From positions 103,249,340-103,313,339 of the forward strand of contig OY740772.1 in NCBI GenBank assembly GCA_963513935.1: 64,000 nucleotides of DNA. Direction: 5' to 3'. Source of the DNA: Aphrophora alni (Eukaryota > Arthropoda > Insecta > Hemiptera > Aphrophoridae). A model generated the notes under the pieces. The model did not search any database and was not told where the DNA came from. It was given only the letters and a program-made list of their open reading frames with translations. Below are positions 45,516 through 56,909 of this stretch, piece by piece. Made by a program: the position numbers and the translations under genes. Each line of letters opens with the position of its first letter. The stretch's first letter is position 1.

Positions 45516-45639
45516 ATATAACGCCAAAAGAGACTAAAAAGTCATTGTCCCAAGGACATAATATTTTTTACATATTAAATGAGTGCATAATTTCCTGGCA
45601 GATCTCGTCCAACGTTTACACCAAACCAATATAAATCAG

Positions 45640-45840
45640 AATGTATCATGTCTCAAGACAAACAACTTCTCTGTCATCCATCGTCTCAGTAGAAAAGAGT
45701 ATCAAATAAAGACACCTAGCTCTCGAATACTCCAACAGCAACAGAGTCAGAAAAGAACAAGAGATGGTCAAGAGAGAATTTTATGCTATAAAAATACATT
45801 AAATAGGAAAAATTATGTTTTATTTCCATAACTATTGTGC
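45640..45840 (+). repeat. Family S copy
   Basis: 'CTCTGTCATCCATCGTCTC', 'AAAGACACCTAGCTCTCGAA', 'TACTCCAACAGC' and 'AAAAGAACAAGAGATGGTCA' in the family order. Confidence 0.7.
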
Positions 45841-45901
45841 CTTAAAAAGTTCTTACATTCAATATGAGCGTGAAAATCCCAACGGCTTTAGCAATCCCTT
45901 T

Positions 45902-46025
45902 CAGTGGCGGCGAAAGCGGGCCCGCAGGGCCCGCGGTGTGGGGGGACCCGCGAGCCTTGACTGGGTTTTTTCGGGAAATTTTACCGGGACCCGGCCCCGC
46001 GACGGGCCCTGCCACACGGGCCCCC
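45902..46025. repeat. GC-rich island, possible hAT-type end
   Basis: About 120 bases of strongly GC-rich sequence in AT-rich surroundings, opening CAGTGGCGGCGAAAGCGG and then rich in GGGCCC words. CAGTGGCG at the start of a G/C-rich stretch resembles the ends of hAT-related MITEs. No matching right end was found nearby, so it may be truncated. The 77-codon frame across it is probably fortuitous. Confidence 0.4.
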
Positions 46026-46349
46026 CTATCATAACAATATTTTTATGAGTATTGTCAAGAAATTACTAGATCGTATCCCTTGACCAGTATTCCCCGACCG
46101 GTTTTTATGAAAGTAGCTTTAACTCTTCATAGTCGGTGACAAGAAATCACAATATAATGACATTTATAGACATAACAGACATTGATACTACAACGATATC
46201 TGCATTCAAAGAAAACAAATTCAAAATTGTGACGATTATGAAATCTTGACAAACATTTGTCGGCACCTTAAATAGTGTACAAAACTGGGGGGGGGGAGCA
46301 ATCTTTTCACACTTGAAATGTTAACAACTTATAGTGAGTGGCACTTCCG

Positions 46350-46510
46350 AGGTATTCTAGCTGGATCTATACTTTTTCCATGTAGTCATGGATTAGATCT
46401 CTCTCTTTCATCGGTTCTATTAGATCACTCTTGATTAACTCTGACCCTGACGCTATTTGATTATTCAAGGGCTATCTTACGTTCTTTTCTTCCTTTTTTA
46501 TGACGATAAT
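46350..46510 (-). repeat. Family S copy, minus orientation
   Basis: 'TATTCTAGCTGGATCTATAC', 'CATGTAGTCATGGATTAGAT', 'GATTATTCAAGGGCTA' and 'CGTTCTTTTCTTCC' match copies at 48625-48785 and 12620-12800. Confidence 0.7.
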
Positions 46511-46829
46511 GTCCGAGAAGTTTTCTTTAACACTAAAATCCGTTCTTTTCTAACGAACTTCTCCCGTTTTGTAGACCTTGCTTGTCGCACCCGGTTATTT
46601 TATTTGAAGAATCTGAAGATTTTTAAATTCACTTCCTTTTTAAGAACTCAATCTGGTGACTTTATTTAGCTATGGTAAATGTTCAGTGCAAAATAGCAAT
46701 GAGTTTTTGTAAATCTTCAGGATACACATATTATATGATTATATAAAGTTTTCATTTTTGAAAAGTTATTTGAATATTTGCGTAGATATTTTTTTCCTAC
46801 AAAACGTTTTTTAAAAACAAAAAACCTTT
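46511..46829. other. AT-rich DNA between family S copies
   Basis: Frames at 46457-46669 and 46717-46926 overlap the repeats and have no domain. Confidence 0.35.
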
Positions 46830-47150
46830 CGGTTATCTTCGCCTTGACAAATGAAAAAACGAACATAAAATAAAGACCCCTAGCCATCGAATACTCTAAT
46901 GGCCTCAAGATCCGAAAGGAACGCAACTAGGTTGATACTAAACGCCTTAATAAAAAACAAAACTAAAGGACACCAAATAAAGAATCCTAACCCTGGAATA
47001 CTCTAATAACGTCAAGATCGGAAAAGAACAAGAGAGTGGTAAAAAGACCTAACAGGAAAGATGAAAGAAAGGGACTCAAGAGTCATGGAAAAATGTGTAG
47101 ACCCAGCTAGGCTCCCTTGGGATTGCCAAACCCGTACTTGATATACAGAT
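46830..47150 (+). repeat. Family S, double copy
   Basis: One partial copy starts near 46836 ('TTATCTTCGCCTTGACAAAT', 'GCCATCGAATACTCTAATGG') and a second runs 46965-47150 ('CTGGAATACTCTAATAACG', 'AAAGAACAAGAGAGTGG', 'GTAGACCCAGCTAGGCTCC', 'GGGATTGCCAAACCCGTAC'). The second is the most complete copy of the 3' half in the window. Confidence 0.75.
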
Positions 47151-47320
47151 TTCTTGAGGGTACATTTTGTTTGAACACAATCTTACATACATAATTAGAC
47201 TGGTACACACACCTTTACGTAATTCGTTGTATACATGTACAGTAATTTGAAAAATTATAATCTTGAAAAAAAAGGGCGAAAAAACTATTTATTTCGTCTA
47301 TGAAAAAAGAATATCAATAT

Positions 47321-47516
47321 AGATAGAATAAAACTCGAACACAAGATCTCACAAAAAATACGTTTACTTAAACGCGTTTCAACGATAAAGTCGCCATCCT
47401 CGGTGATACACGAGCTACAATACATGAGCTCAGGATGGCGACTTTGTCGTTGAAACAACGTTTGATAAAGTAAACGTAATTTTTGTGAGATCTTGTGTTC
47501 GAGTTTTATTCTATCT
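47321..47516. repeat. 85-bp inverted repeat with ribozyme-like arms
   Basis: Left arm 47321-47400 and right arm 47432-47516 are reverse complements with few differences and one five-base gap; the loop is 31 bases. Each arm carries 'AGGATGGCGACTTT' plus (A/G)TCGTTGAAAC in mirror orientation: a GGCGA/TCGTT stem followed by GAAAC, the layout of hammerhead stem II and core. The preceding core reads CCGAGGA or CTCAGGA, not CTGATGA, so both are probably inactive. Confidence 0.85.
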
Positions 47517-47929
47517 AATATTATCTCACAAAAGTCAAGTTCAATATTTACTTATAAATATCTAGATATAGTTTAAGCAAAAAAATAACAAAAACAACAA
47601 CCATCTTTAAACTATCATTAACAGTAACGTTATAGCAAACTACTTGAACCACAGAATAACACAAATTGCAACAAAAACAGCACAGTGGTTCTTGAGAAAA
47701 TCGTCCGACAGGAACACATTAATCACTACAAAATATCTCTCTATCCAACCATAGGAATATTGCATCACAGTGCTATAAATATGGTGAACCAGTTACTATT
47801 ATATCAAAAACCTGTATATACCTAGTATAGGGTTATTATAGTAAATAATCGTAAAAAAAATCGCCTTCCGTTTTTTTGACTGATTTTTACGTTTCACATT
47901 ACAGTATACGGAAACCGTAAAAGTGACAT
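47517..47929. other. AT-rich DNA, nothing recognised
   Basis: No repeat partner or coding signal seen. Confidence 0.35.
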
Positions 47930-48470
47930 GTTGTCTGTACGTAAGCACGATAGCGGTCACAAAAATTAAGATAGGAACATGAAATTTGTTATAGGGGACT
48001 ATAGTGTGCTCATGTAGAACATATAATATAGTGTGTGTGCTCATAGATATTGAAATTTAAAACAATTTAATTCTAAAATCACGACTATTTTAAAGGTGTC
48101 GTGGGGTTGGCTCGACATATTGGCCGCCCCAGTAAATCACTTCCTGGAAATGTGAACAGATCAGGTACCAGTCGGGCAGGTATAGGTTAGGTTAGGTTAG
48201 GTTTAACATATTTAAATTGTTAAAAGGAATAAAGATATTGTCTTTAGATAGTGTTTATGTATCTCTTAGTCACTCTTCACAGAAGTATGGTCATCGTAAT
48301 CATTTTAAACCGTTTTTGTTCAAATCTCGTGTCTTATTCAACTTATAACACACTAAATGAGATAGAAATGAGCAGATTTATTAGTACGGACTCTACGATA
48401 ACAAATAGCGAAGTTATTAAAAATGTAATTTCTAACACTGACCTCTTTAAAAAAAAACTGTGATATCAAA
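47930..48470 (-). repeat. Family C copy split by a TTAGG-bearing insertion
   Basis: 'CGATAGCGGTCACAAAAATT', 'GGAACATGAAATTTG' and 'ATAGTGTGCTCATGTAGAAC' lie at 47945-48025, and the other end, 'ACAAATAGCGAAGTTATTAA', lies at 48400. Between them is unrelated text including 'TAGGTTAGGTTAGGTTAGG' at 48183-48201. Confidence 0.6.
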
Positions 48471-48479
48471 TTGTTACAA

Positions 48480-48790
48480 GATCTGTACTGGCGTAACGAG
48501 TGGAGGCTCCTTCACATATGTACACACCTTCCAGAACAGCAAGTTAGTACAACTGACGCGAGCGAAGCGAGCTGAGATGTTTTTGATATATACACATCTA
48601 CGAGGCCCGTTAGGGCTTCACCGAAAGACCTCTAGCTGGATGTATACCATTTTTCATGTAGTCTTGGGTTAGATGCCTCTCTTCAATCTCTGCTTTCATA
48701 TCTCTCTTAATCAACCCTAACGCTATTAGAGTATTCGAAGGCTACAGGTGTTTATTTTACGTTTTTTTCTTCCTTTTTTTATAAGGCGAC
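48480..48790. repeat. Family M joined to a family S copy
   Basis: 'GACGCGAGCGAAGCGAGCTG' near 48557 and 'ATCTACGAGGCCCGTTAGG' are followed directly by a minus-orientation family S copy ('GACCTCTAGCTGGATGTATA', 'GTAGTCTTGGGTTAGATGCC', 'GAGTATTCGAAGGCTA'). A similar junction of S and M occurs near 53790-53830, so the two may be parts of one larger element. Confidence 0.65.
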
Positions 48791-49490
48791 TAGCTGATGG
48801 CCCCAGTTTCACCTGGAGATAGTTGAGATAGTTTTGTAAAGAAATAACTTTTTGAGCACAACCCTAATGGTGCTGCTATGGAAATAAATCATGCCCAAAT
48901 ACAGCAACAAGGCAATTTTGATCAAAATCAACCCATAAATAACAAAGTAATGATAATGGTTTTAGGGGTAAAAACACTCTTGGGGTGGAACATTTTCAAA
49001 ACCCTTTCTTAGTACGCGTCTACAGACCTCTCCCAAACCATATTAAAAATTCATAGCGCTAGGCTTCTTGGATTCAGAGATATGTTTTAGGGGTAAAAAC
49101 ACCCTTGGGGTAGAACATTTTCATAACCCTTTCTCAGTACGCGTCTACAGACCTACCCCAAACCATATTAAAAAATTCATAGCGCTAGGCTTCTTGAATC
49201 CAGAAATATGGTTAGGAGTAAAAAAAACACCCTTGAAGTGGAAAATTTACAAAACCCTTTATTAGTACGTGTCTACAGACCTCTCTCAAGCCATTTTAAA
49301 AAATTCATAGCGCTAGGCTTCTTGGATTCAGAGATATCTTTTAGGGGTAAAAAACACCCTTGGAGTGGAACATTTTCATAAACCTTTCTTAGTACGCGTC
49401 TACAGACCTACCCCAAACCATGTTACAAAATTCATAGCTCTAGACTTACTGGATCCAGAGATTTCGTGATCAGTCTGTGGGTTTTGACTT
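48791..49490 (+). mobile_element. Family T element with a 122-128-bp tandem array
   Basis: Left flank includes 'CAGTTTCACCTGGAGATAG', 'CAACCCTAATGGTG' and 'TTTTGATCAAAATCAACCC'. The array begins at about 48958 with units starting near 48958, 49081, 49208 and 49336, each with 'AGGGGTAAAAACAC', 'GTACGCGTCTACAGACCT' and 'TCATAGCGCTAGGCTTCTTG'. Right flank: 'GTGATCAGTCTGTGGGTTTT' then GACTTTTATATACA. The same order appears, reversed, at 61945-62930. It resembles non-autonomous elements with central minisatellites (Helentron-like), but this is unproven. Confidence 0.82.
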
Positions 49491-49890
49491 TTATATACAG
49501 GATGTAAAAAAAAAACTTTTCAGGACTTTGGAATAAGATTCCTCATACAAAAAGGAAGAAAAAGGTAAATTAATATAAAGGTATGTCCTAAAACGTTTTC
49601 CGTCTACCTGTCCGAATGTTTTTTACTTAATACGTTATATCTTAGGAACCTCTGAAGATATCAACTTCATACTTGATACATGTATTACTTCTAATAACAC
49701 CCATTTTGTTATGGAATATCAAGTTTATACTTTGTACCATTTGAAAATGGCGGCCATTTTTAATTTAAAATCTCAATATATCAAAATCCGTAAATTTCAC
49801 CAAATATTTACAAGAGACTAAAAAGTTGCTAAATTTTATTTACTAAATTAACGTGCAAAAATTATTAATATTCCATTATTATTAATTGAG
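49491..49890 (+). repeat. Solo end related to the mariner TIR at 56.3 kb
   Basis: 'ATACAGGATGTAAAA', then 'TTTTCCGTCTACCTGTC', 'GAATGTTTTTTACTTAATAC', 'AAATGGCGGCCATTTTTAA' and 'GCTAAATTTTATTTACT' follow the same order as 56296-56650 in the mariner element, with clear divergence. Only one arm is present. Confidence 0.5.
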
Positions 49891-51835
49891 TTTTTGCAAT
49901 TATTTGAACTAGAAACATTAAATTTTGCCATTATTACCACAAAATTCGCTTGTAATCATTTCGATAAAATTGGAAACCATCCCATAGCCGATTTTTTGTT
50001 TGCGTTGAGTGTTTGTAGGCATAAGTAAAATTTGAAGAAAACAAAATTACACGCATAACTCTATACTACGTATATTGGAGAAATTAAAAATACGATTCAA
50101 ATGTAATCTATCTAAATTGAGGAAAAAATCTATAATATATTAGATATTTTGTAAAAAATGACGTTATTTAATGACATTGTGTATTATGGACTTGAAGTAC
50201 CCGTATGAATATAAAGTAGGCTTGGAATGGAGTCACGCAAGAATAATCATTTGATGAATTGCTTTTTGACGGCAAGTCGTTTATTTAATATCTATTCCAC
50301 ATCTACCGAAAGAAACGATATTTTTATAAAATAATACATTTTTCGATATTTCGTATTTTAAAAAAATACCTTCTTTAAAACTGTTTTTATCAGCGTTACT
50401 TTTCAAATATACGTTAGTACAGGGAAAGTTATGTGTTGAAAGTCAAAAAATCGATATCGAGATTAATAGGTTTTTGCTGATATATCCGTTTTCAAGTAAC
50501 AAAAAATCGTTTGTCATTACAGTATCTCTTTCTATCTGGCGTCTGTTCTACTACCTAAATGGGTGGAATGATTTTTATCAAATTTTTTATGCCCAGAGTT
50601 TTTTTAAAATTTATAACTAAAAATATAGTGATAGCTACCGTAGATAAAAAAATAAATTACAGTACGATTTTATCAAAATTAACTCTATTTTATTAAATTT
50701 TGTTCAGATTAGTCTTTAAGGAACCAAACAAAATGTATTGGTATCAATATTTCCAAAAATACAGGTTCGTGAGTTGTAGGTAAACATTTTTTTTAAATTC
50801 TAAAAATCTGTAGTACAGATTTGTTCACAGTTTAGTCAAATGTGAAGATTAATCACTCAAACAATGCAACGGAAAATAGTTGTTTTGGGGGGGGGGATCT
50901 GACTTGATAACCGGGGTTACTTTAACCCATGAACTTGGAACACGTTTTGCGCATACACGACAAAGTGTTAATTCCCTTACCCCATCCTGGCCAAACACCA
51001 CACAGGTGAACTAAACAAGCTTCTCTCCTGCCGAAACATAATTTAATTTCACGTAATAGAATGATTACCGGCATTCCCGATAATCCGTGAACGCCTTTGA
51101 CCGCTGTTTAACCCCACATTTAAAATAATTATAACAAGGATTCCGTCGAGGTCGTCTACGACCGTCCCTACAACATACACCTCGTCCTCTATCCTGTTAA
51201 CAAGACTGCTACTCAAAAAGAGATCAGAGATTTCAACTGCCCTCATCGTACGATCACAATAGAGATTTCAATCAAAATTCCAACCACAATCAAAAGACTC
51301 AACCACGGTAACGCCAAGTGACGTCTCTGGGGACCGTAACTCCACACACGTCAATGTGAAATCGGAAGTAAAAATGATTGTTCTGGAATAATTTTCACGA
51401 AAAGTAATGTTATCATTAAGAGCTCAATTTTACCAAGACGCGTTTATGGCACAAGCAAAGAAAATTTAGAACCTACTTCAATTTTTTTTTAAACGGCGTT
51501 CGTGGTTAATTCACAACTATTAATTTTACTTCTTTTTTATTAAATTTAGAGGGTAGGTAAGTGAGAAAACTTGTGTAGAGTTATTCTGCACCATTTTAAA
51601 ATCGAAACGAAGTTAGCAAGTTCATTAGTCTAACTGATAGGGCGAGGTGTTTGGTTGTTTATGTGTTTGCTACGCAGTTACTGACAAACGTGTAAACCAA
51701 TTGTTATGAAACCGGATTAAGATTTCTTACAGGTAACCTGAACAATGTATGTAAGGTTAATTTCACTTTTTTCGGTTTTAAAATGTAAGAAAAAAAGAGT
51801 TTCCACTATTCCAAGAAATACACATTCTAAGTAAA
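49891..51835. other. AT-rich DNA with one unrecognised frame
   Basis: A 65-codon minus-strand frame at 51049-51246 lies in a slightly less AT-rich stretch and is rich in Val, Ile and Asp; no domain is recognised. A G9 run is near 50885. Nothing else stands out. Confidence 0.35.
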
Positions 51836-52160
51836 ATATATAATGATGTGAACGAGGCATAACAATTTGTCACGCGAGAAAAACAAATTAGTGGTACTTA
51901 CCCAGTCCTAACAAGCAAAACAATACCCTCTAAATGTATCCCCAAATGTGTTTTTTTTTTTTTGGAGAGGGTAGATTGGTAGACTTGGTAGACTTTTTAA
52001 CTCAATATATATATATATCACTACTTTATGATCTCGGTTGTGTTCTGACGGGCAACGTAGATGTGACGGTAGTCTCCACTCTATGGATCAGCTGTCGCGA
52101 GTATCGAATCTGTACAAAGTGTGACTCGTAACTTTACGAATCACATTTTCTTAAGAGGTC
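51836..52160. other. Family G fragment and filler
   Basis: 'GTGGTACTTACCCAGTCC' at about 51892 is a family G core in minus orientation. A short (AT)n lies near 52003-52017. A 65-codon frame at 51934-52131 has no domain. Confidence 0.45.
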
Positions 52161-52169
52161 ATGATTCCA

Positions 52170-52450
52170 AATTACATTTTTGACCATAACTTCGCTATTT
52201 GTCGTCGTAGAGAGGTGGGGTTGGTATTATTAGATGCAGAATTAAAATCTGAAATCTAATTAGTTGAATAAGATACGAATGAATAAAATGGCCGCCATTT
52301 TGAAATTTTAAAAAAATTCAATAAAATTTTATATGAGCACACTATACTCACCTATGATCTTAAATTTTTTGTTTTCTTGCTTACAATATATCGGAAATCA
52401 CTTTTACCGCTTCCTGAGACCACGTGTCAAAAAACGGTCGTATTTTTTGG
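52170..52450 (+). repeat. Family C copy
   Basis: 'CATAACTTCGCTATTTGTCG', 'GTAGAGAGGTGGGGTTGGTA', 'AAATGGCCGCCATTTTGAAA' and 'ATATGAGCACACTATACTCA' in the standard order. Confidence 0.75.
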
Positions 52451-53375
52451 GGACCACCAAACAAAATGAAAAGCAACATTACAGAAGTTACAATATTTGT
52501 GTTATCTACACGATCATTTATAACTTTTACCAAGGAGTTTTAAACTATTCAAATGACGTCTGTCAAATAATCGACTTGTAAAGAAAGACAAGACAATGAG
52601 TTAGATGCATATCTAATACCCCCGACCTCTATAGAGTCAAGTAATTTAAACTTCGGTACTTCCTTTGTAGGCGTTACGTACCATAATGTCGGTTATTTCG
52701 TAGCAAAGAGGTAAACCTTGGCCTAATATAATTCCCGGTGATTTATACTTCTCTACCCACATTATGGTAATTTAACTTTGTAAATTAATTGACCCAGATT
52801 TTGTGGGTTTTGTTTTGACAGTTGTTATCTGTTATTATAAATAATAACACTGCCTAGCGCTATAATTATACCTGTACGCTGATATCGTGACCCAACGTGG
52901 CCGGCTATCAAGGCAATATTGGTTTCAATCAAATGTTATCTACTACAGACGATCTCTACAAACTGTAATGTTATGATCTTTGATCTGATTTTTTTTTTCT
53001 TAATTGCTCCAGTGACAATCCGGCCTGTCAACGTCCAGCATCAACTAGATCTGTAATAGAAAACAATTTATTACGATCTGACCCGTACAACTCAGCCCAG
53101 GAAGCCTTTAGCGATAAATTGTCAATATCGATTCGTCACATAGTGGGCGCCATCATGGTACCTACCCAACCCAATCGTACAATGTAATACAAACAGAATG
53201 TCTAAACGTATTGAAAAAAGTTGGTTTTTTTTGGGGGGGGCCTTGTGAAAAATGTTGTATTGGTAGATTAAAGGGTCCATCACGCTAAGTTTGTTTAAAA
53301 CAGTTGTTACACAGGTTTTCTGAACCTCGTAAGTGTGTAAAATCAGTAATTCCTTGACGTTGCCTAGTTTTTCCC
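52451..53375. other. Mixed repeat fragments
   Basis: 'TAATTGCTCCAGTGACAATC' at 53000 recurs at 54300. 'GCGCCATCATGGTACCTACC' at 53148 is a family G core. 'TTAAAACAGTTGTTACACAG' at 53296 is a family M end. An 82-codon frame at 52333-52581 overlaps the family C end and has no domain. Confidence 0.45.
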
Positions 53376-53379
53376 CTCT

Positions 53380-53800
53380 TGTTTAAAGGCAAAACACCTC
53401 TAGATCATCATCACCTTCTAAAAAAAAAAAAGAAGAAAAAACCTAACCTAACCAATCTAACCTAACCTAACTTAACTTAACCTAACCTAACCTAACCTAA
53501 CCTTGTTTAAAGGCAAAACACCTCTAGGTCATCATCACCTTCTAAAAAAAAGAATAAAAAACCTAACCTAACCAATCTAACCTAATCTAACCTAACCTAA
53601 CCTAACCTAACATAACCTGAACCAACCTAACCTAACCTAACTCTCGGATACTCTAAAAACGTCAGTGGCGGAAAAGAACAATAGTTGGTCAGAGAAACCT
53701 GATAAGAAAAATGACGGCATCTAACCCAATACCACATGAAAAAAAGTTTACATCCAGCTAGGTCCTCGGGATTGCCTCGAAGTTGTACATACGTAAAGAA
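53380..53800 (+). repeat. Family S copy with duplicated head and CCTAA tracts
   Basis: The head 'GTTTAAAGGCAAAACACCTC' occurs at 53381 and again at 53505, 124 bp apart. Each is followed by 'ATCATCACCTTCTAAAAAA' and then (CCTAA)n with CCAAT and CTTAA variants. The family S body follows ('CTCGGATACTCTAAAAACG', 'AAAAGAACAATAGTTGGTCA', 'TTACATCCAGCTAGGTCC'). CCTAA is the complement of telomeric TTAGG. Confidence 0.88.
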
Positions 53801-53859
53801 GCCTTCACTCGCTACGTTCTGCCGGTTTTCCTAAAGATACAAATACCACATTTTCATTT

Positions 53860-54110
53860 ACATTTTTACAAAACATAGCTATTTGTCATCGTAGAGTGGT
53901 GTAGTTGATACCATTACATACAGAATTCTGCAAATTTTATCTAATTTAGTCCGCTATAAAATAACACACGCGATATAACAAACAAAATATTGTTTAAAAC
54001 TGCCACCATTTTGACATAATTCGATTTTTTATGAATTTCAATATGACCACACTATAACAAATTTCATGTTCCTTTCTTAAGTCCTGAGCCAGTTATCTTG
54101 CACATACTGT
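53860..54110 (+). repeat. Family C copy
   Basis: 'CATAGCTATTTGTCATCGTA', 'GTGGTGTAGTTGATACCATT', 'GCCACCATTTTGAC' and 'ATATGACCACACTATA' in the standard order. Confidence 0.7.
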
Positions 54111-56135
54111 CAACAATGACAACTTTATATACTGGCTTACTAAAAACAGCTGATTTTTAGATTAAAAGACTTGATGTCACGTGACAGTTTACACTATCTT
54201 TAATGTCCAAGTACTTATTTAAGTTAAATAAATAAAAAACCAATCATTTTCAATTGTACTCCAATGTTATGAACTTTGAAATAAATGCTTCTTAATTTTA
54301 ATTGCTCCAGTGACAATTGGCCTATCACTTCATGTGTTATCTTTTCAACTGTCACAATAACTGAATTTATAACAGAAAATAAGTTTTTATAATGTTCTCC
54401 GTGTAGAGCCGGTAATGAAATAGAGTGAATAGCTATCTGCTGTTACTTTCTTATGTGAAAGAGAACAAAAATCGAGATATCACTTAAGAAACAGTGGTTT
54501 TTCAGGTCCGTCGGTGATACCAAGGACCCTTATAATTAAACACCCATATCTGTACGTCAGTAAGTCGCAACCCCTCTACACAGACAAGTCGATAAATCCT
54601 ATATATTTTAAAGTTTCCATTTATATTCATCGTATTGTCCCACATAGTTTTCATTTAATAATCTCTACCTAGTAATCATTATTAAGATGTTTTCCACATA
54701 CCTGACGTTGTAGCTAATATGAACTACTTTAGCTAGAGGATGAACCTTTTGAGGTCGGGTTGTCAGCATTGTGTTCTACTCAAAAAAGACATTCAATTCG
54801 ATGTACAACTCGACCTATGCTCTCATTTAGGATTTCCTACTTACTCCTTGTGGGCCGTCCCGCTCGAAAGGTAGCGGTCCACTGAATACGTAATAAAATA
54901 GGTTTTGGTATTCGTTAACAATATGCAAAGCTTTGAAGCTCAATCCTTAATGGTTAGAAACATATTAAGACGTCCCGGGACTTAATTAACACGCGGAGTA
55001 TGTAGACAGCTTTTCCAAACCCCCTAAAAACAGCCGCCTTCCGTGTTAATTGCTTTGGTGGATATAGTAACTTATATATTTATTTTATTTTAAGATTTTG
55101 GACATATTAAAACAATGCTAGGATTGGCTAAAGATTGTACTCAAACTAATTACGTAGATCATAACGGATATAATTATTATAATTTCAAAATCTGTTTTAA
55201 CGATAGTGATCAATCTTAGCCTCTAAGTATCGATACAAACTAATTCGATTGCCGTCTATCAAAATCTGTTTACACAACTACTATCAACTGGTTAAAATTT
55301 GGCATTGGGTTAGGTGAAAAAGTTAGTGCAATAATTTGGTTTAAGATACGTTTAAAATGCAAAGGTACCCTGCTTAAAAATAAATAAAAACGGTATACAA
55401 ATTATGAAAATCAAGGAACATAATAATGCCACGTATAATAGATCTTAACGATTATAAACGGATAGTGTGACGTCACAGCTAGGTTACGTTATTCCGTACA
55501 CTACGGAATAGAATTAACGGCAGCTGAATTAGATTTTTGATTCAATTACCCAGATTGAATCCATGGTATTTCCTTTTAGAGGTTCTAAAGCCTGCGCCCA
55601 TTATCGGATTATTGTCCGTTGCTGTACATTTCTGACTGTTGAAGATTCTTTTACATATTGTGAATAGAAGTTTGTTTCAAACTTAGTAATTAAATTAGTT
55701 TAAAATATAAGTTTAAGGTCTACATGCTAAACTTTGTTCCATACATTTAACTTGGCAATTCGATTTATTTATTATAGGCGAGCAAATTTTGATTATACGA
55801 ACTGTTCGGAAATTAACTTCTGTTTAGCCAGTAAAGGAAACTAAATACAGATAAAAACAATTGTAGGAAGTACGTACTGAAAGTAAGGTCCGTTTGGTAA
55901 TAAAAAACAAAACTAGTGGAGATACAAACTATATTATTTTTTTGATGACTGACAAACTACCGAACTCAAATTTTTGGTGACGAATAGTTTTGATTGGTTT
56001 TTATTTGGTTTAGGGGATAAGTAATGAGCAAGTTTTACAATCTTTATGCGCCGTTTTTACACAATTACTTCTGAAGAGTGATTTTCTTCACTTGCATTTA
56101 TCACGTCAACTCAAAGATTTAATATAGTGAGTAGA
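54111..56135. other. AT-rich DNA with two small repeats
   Basis: 54300-54390 is related to 53000-53075. 54738-54885 is the second copy of the block at 43720-43860. No coding signal or other structure seen. Confidence 0.4.
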
Positions 56136-56139
56136 CGTG

Positions 56140-56282
56140 GCAATCCTGAAGCCTTTTTTTATATAAATTCTTCGGTTAGACCACCTTTCATCTTTCCCAT
56201 CAGTTTTTTTCTCAACCATCTTTTAGTCAACTCCTATTAGGGTACTATTAGGGTACTCGAGACTTTATTTAATGCTCCATCT
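56140..56282 (-). repeat. Decayed family S copy
   Basis: 'CACCTTTCATCTTTCCCATC', 'AACCATCTTTTAGTCAACTC' and 'TAGGGTACTCGAGACT' follow the reversed family S order; ACTATTAGGGT is duplicated locally. Confidence 0.45.
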
Positions 56283-56295
56283 ATATATATATATA

Positions 56296-56771
56296 CAGGG
56301 TGTCCCGTAACTCTCTGGACACATATATATAGCGTTATTGCTTGGGCCAAGACAAACACATTTCACCATAGGAACATGGGTCTGCGGTGCCTAGTTTTCC
56401 GTCTATCTGTCTGTATGTGTTTTTTACAAAACAATTCCTTACTCCTAAACGGTTTGAGGTACAACGTTGAAACTTTGCACAAATGTTTATCTTATTAAGA
56501 CCTATCTTCCTTTAAAATTATACTAAAATATCGTCAACCGTTTCAAGATGGCGGCCATTTAAAATCTTTGATGCCAAATTCCACGAAAACCGTTGACTTT
56601 ACAAAAAAATTCCAAGAAATGAAAAAGTTAGTAAATTTTATTTAGTTTTCAATAATACATTATTTGTTAAGATCGGATAAAAAACAACAGAGAAATTAGC
56701 TCTTTTCGTAAAGCATGACCACTTTTCTCCGTTTAAACAATGCTAATACTCCTTTTACACTGTCTAAATAA
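56296..56771 (+). repeat. Left terminal inverted repeat of the DD41D element
   Basis: The 476-bp left arm. It contains 'AAGATGGCGGCCATTTAAAA' and phrases ('TAGTTTTCCGTCTATCTGTC') also found in the solo end at 49.5 kb. Confidence 0.93.
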
Positions 56772-56909
56772 TCTATTGCTAAGTAACATTAATTTTTCTT
56801 TAAATAAATAAAAAACCAACATTGATAATGTAAACTTTTTTTTTACTTATTAAATACAATTGGACAATACCTTATGGTCCTTCTTTATTTACAATGAGGC
56901 CTCCTTTAC

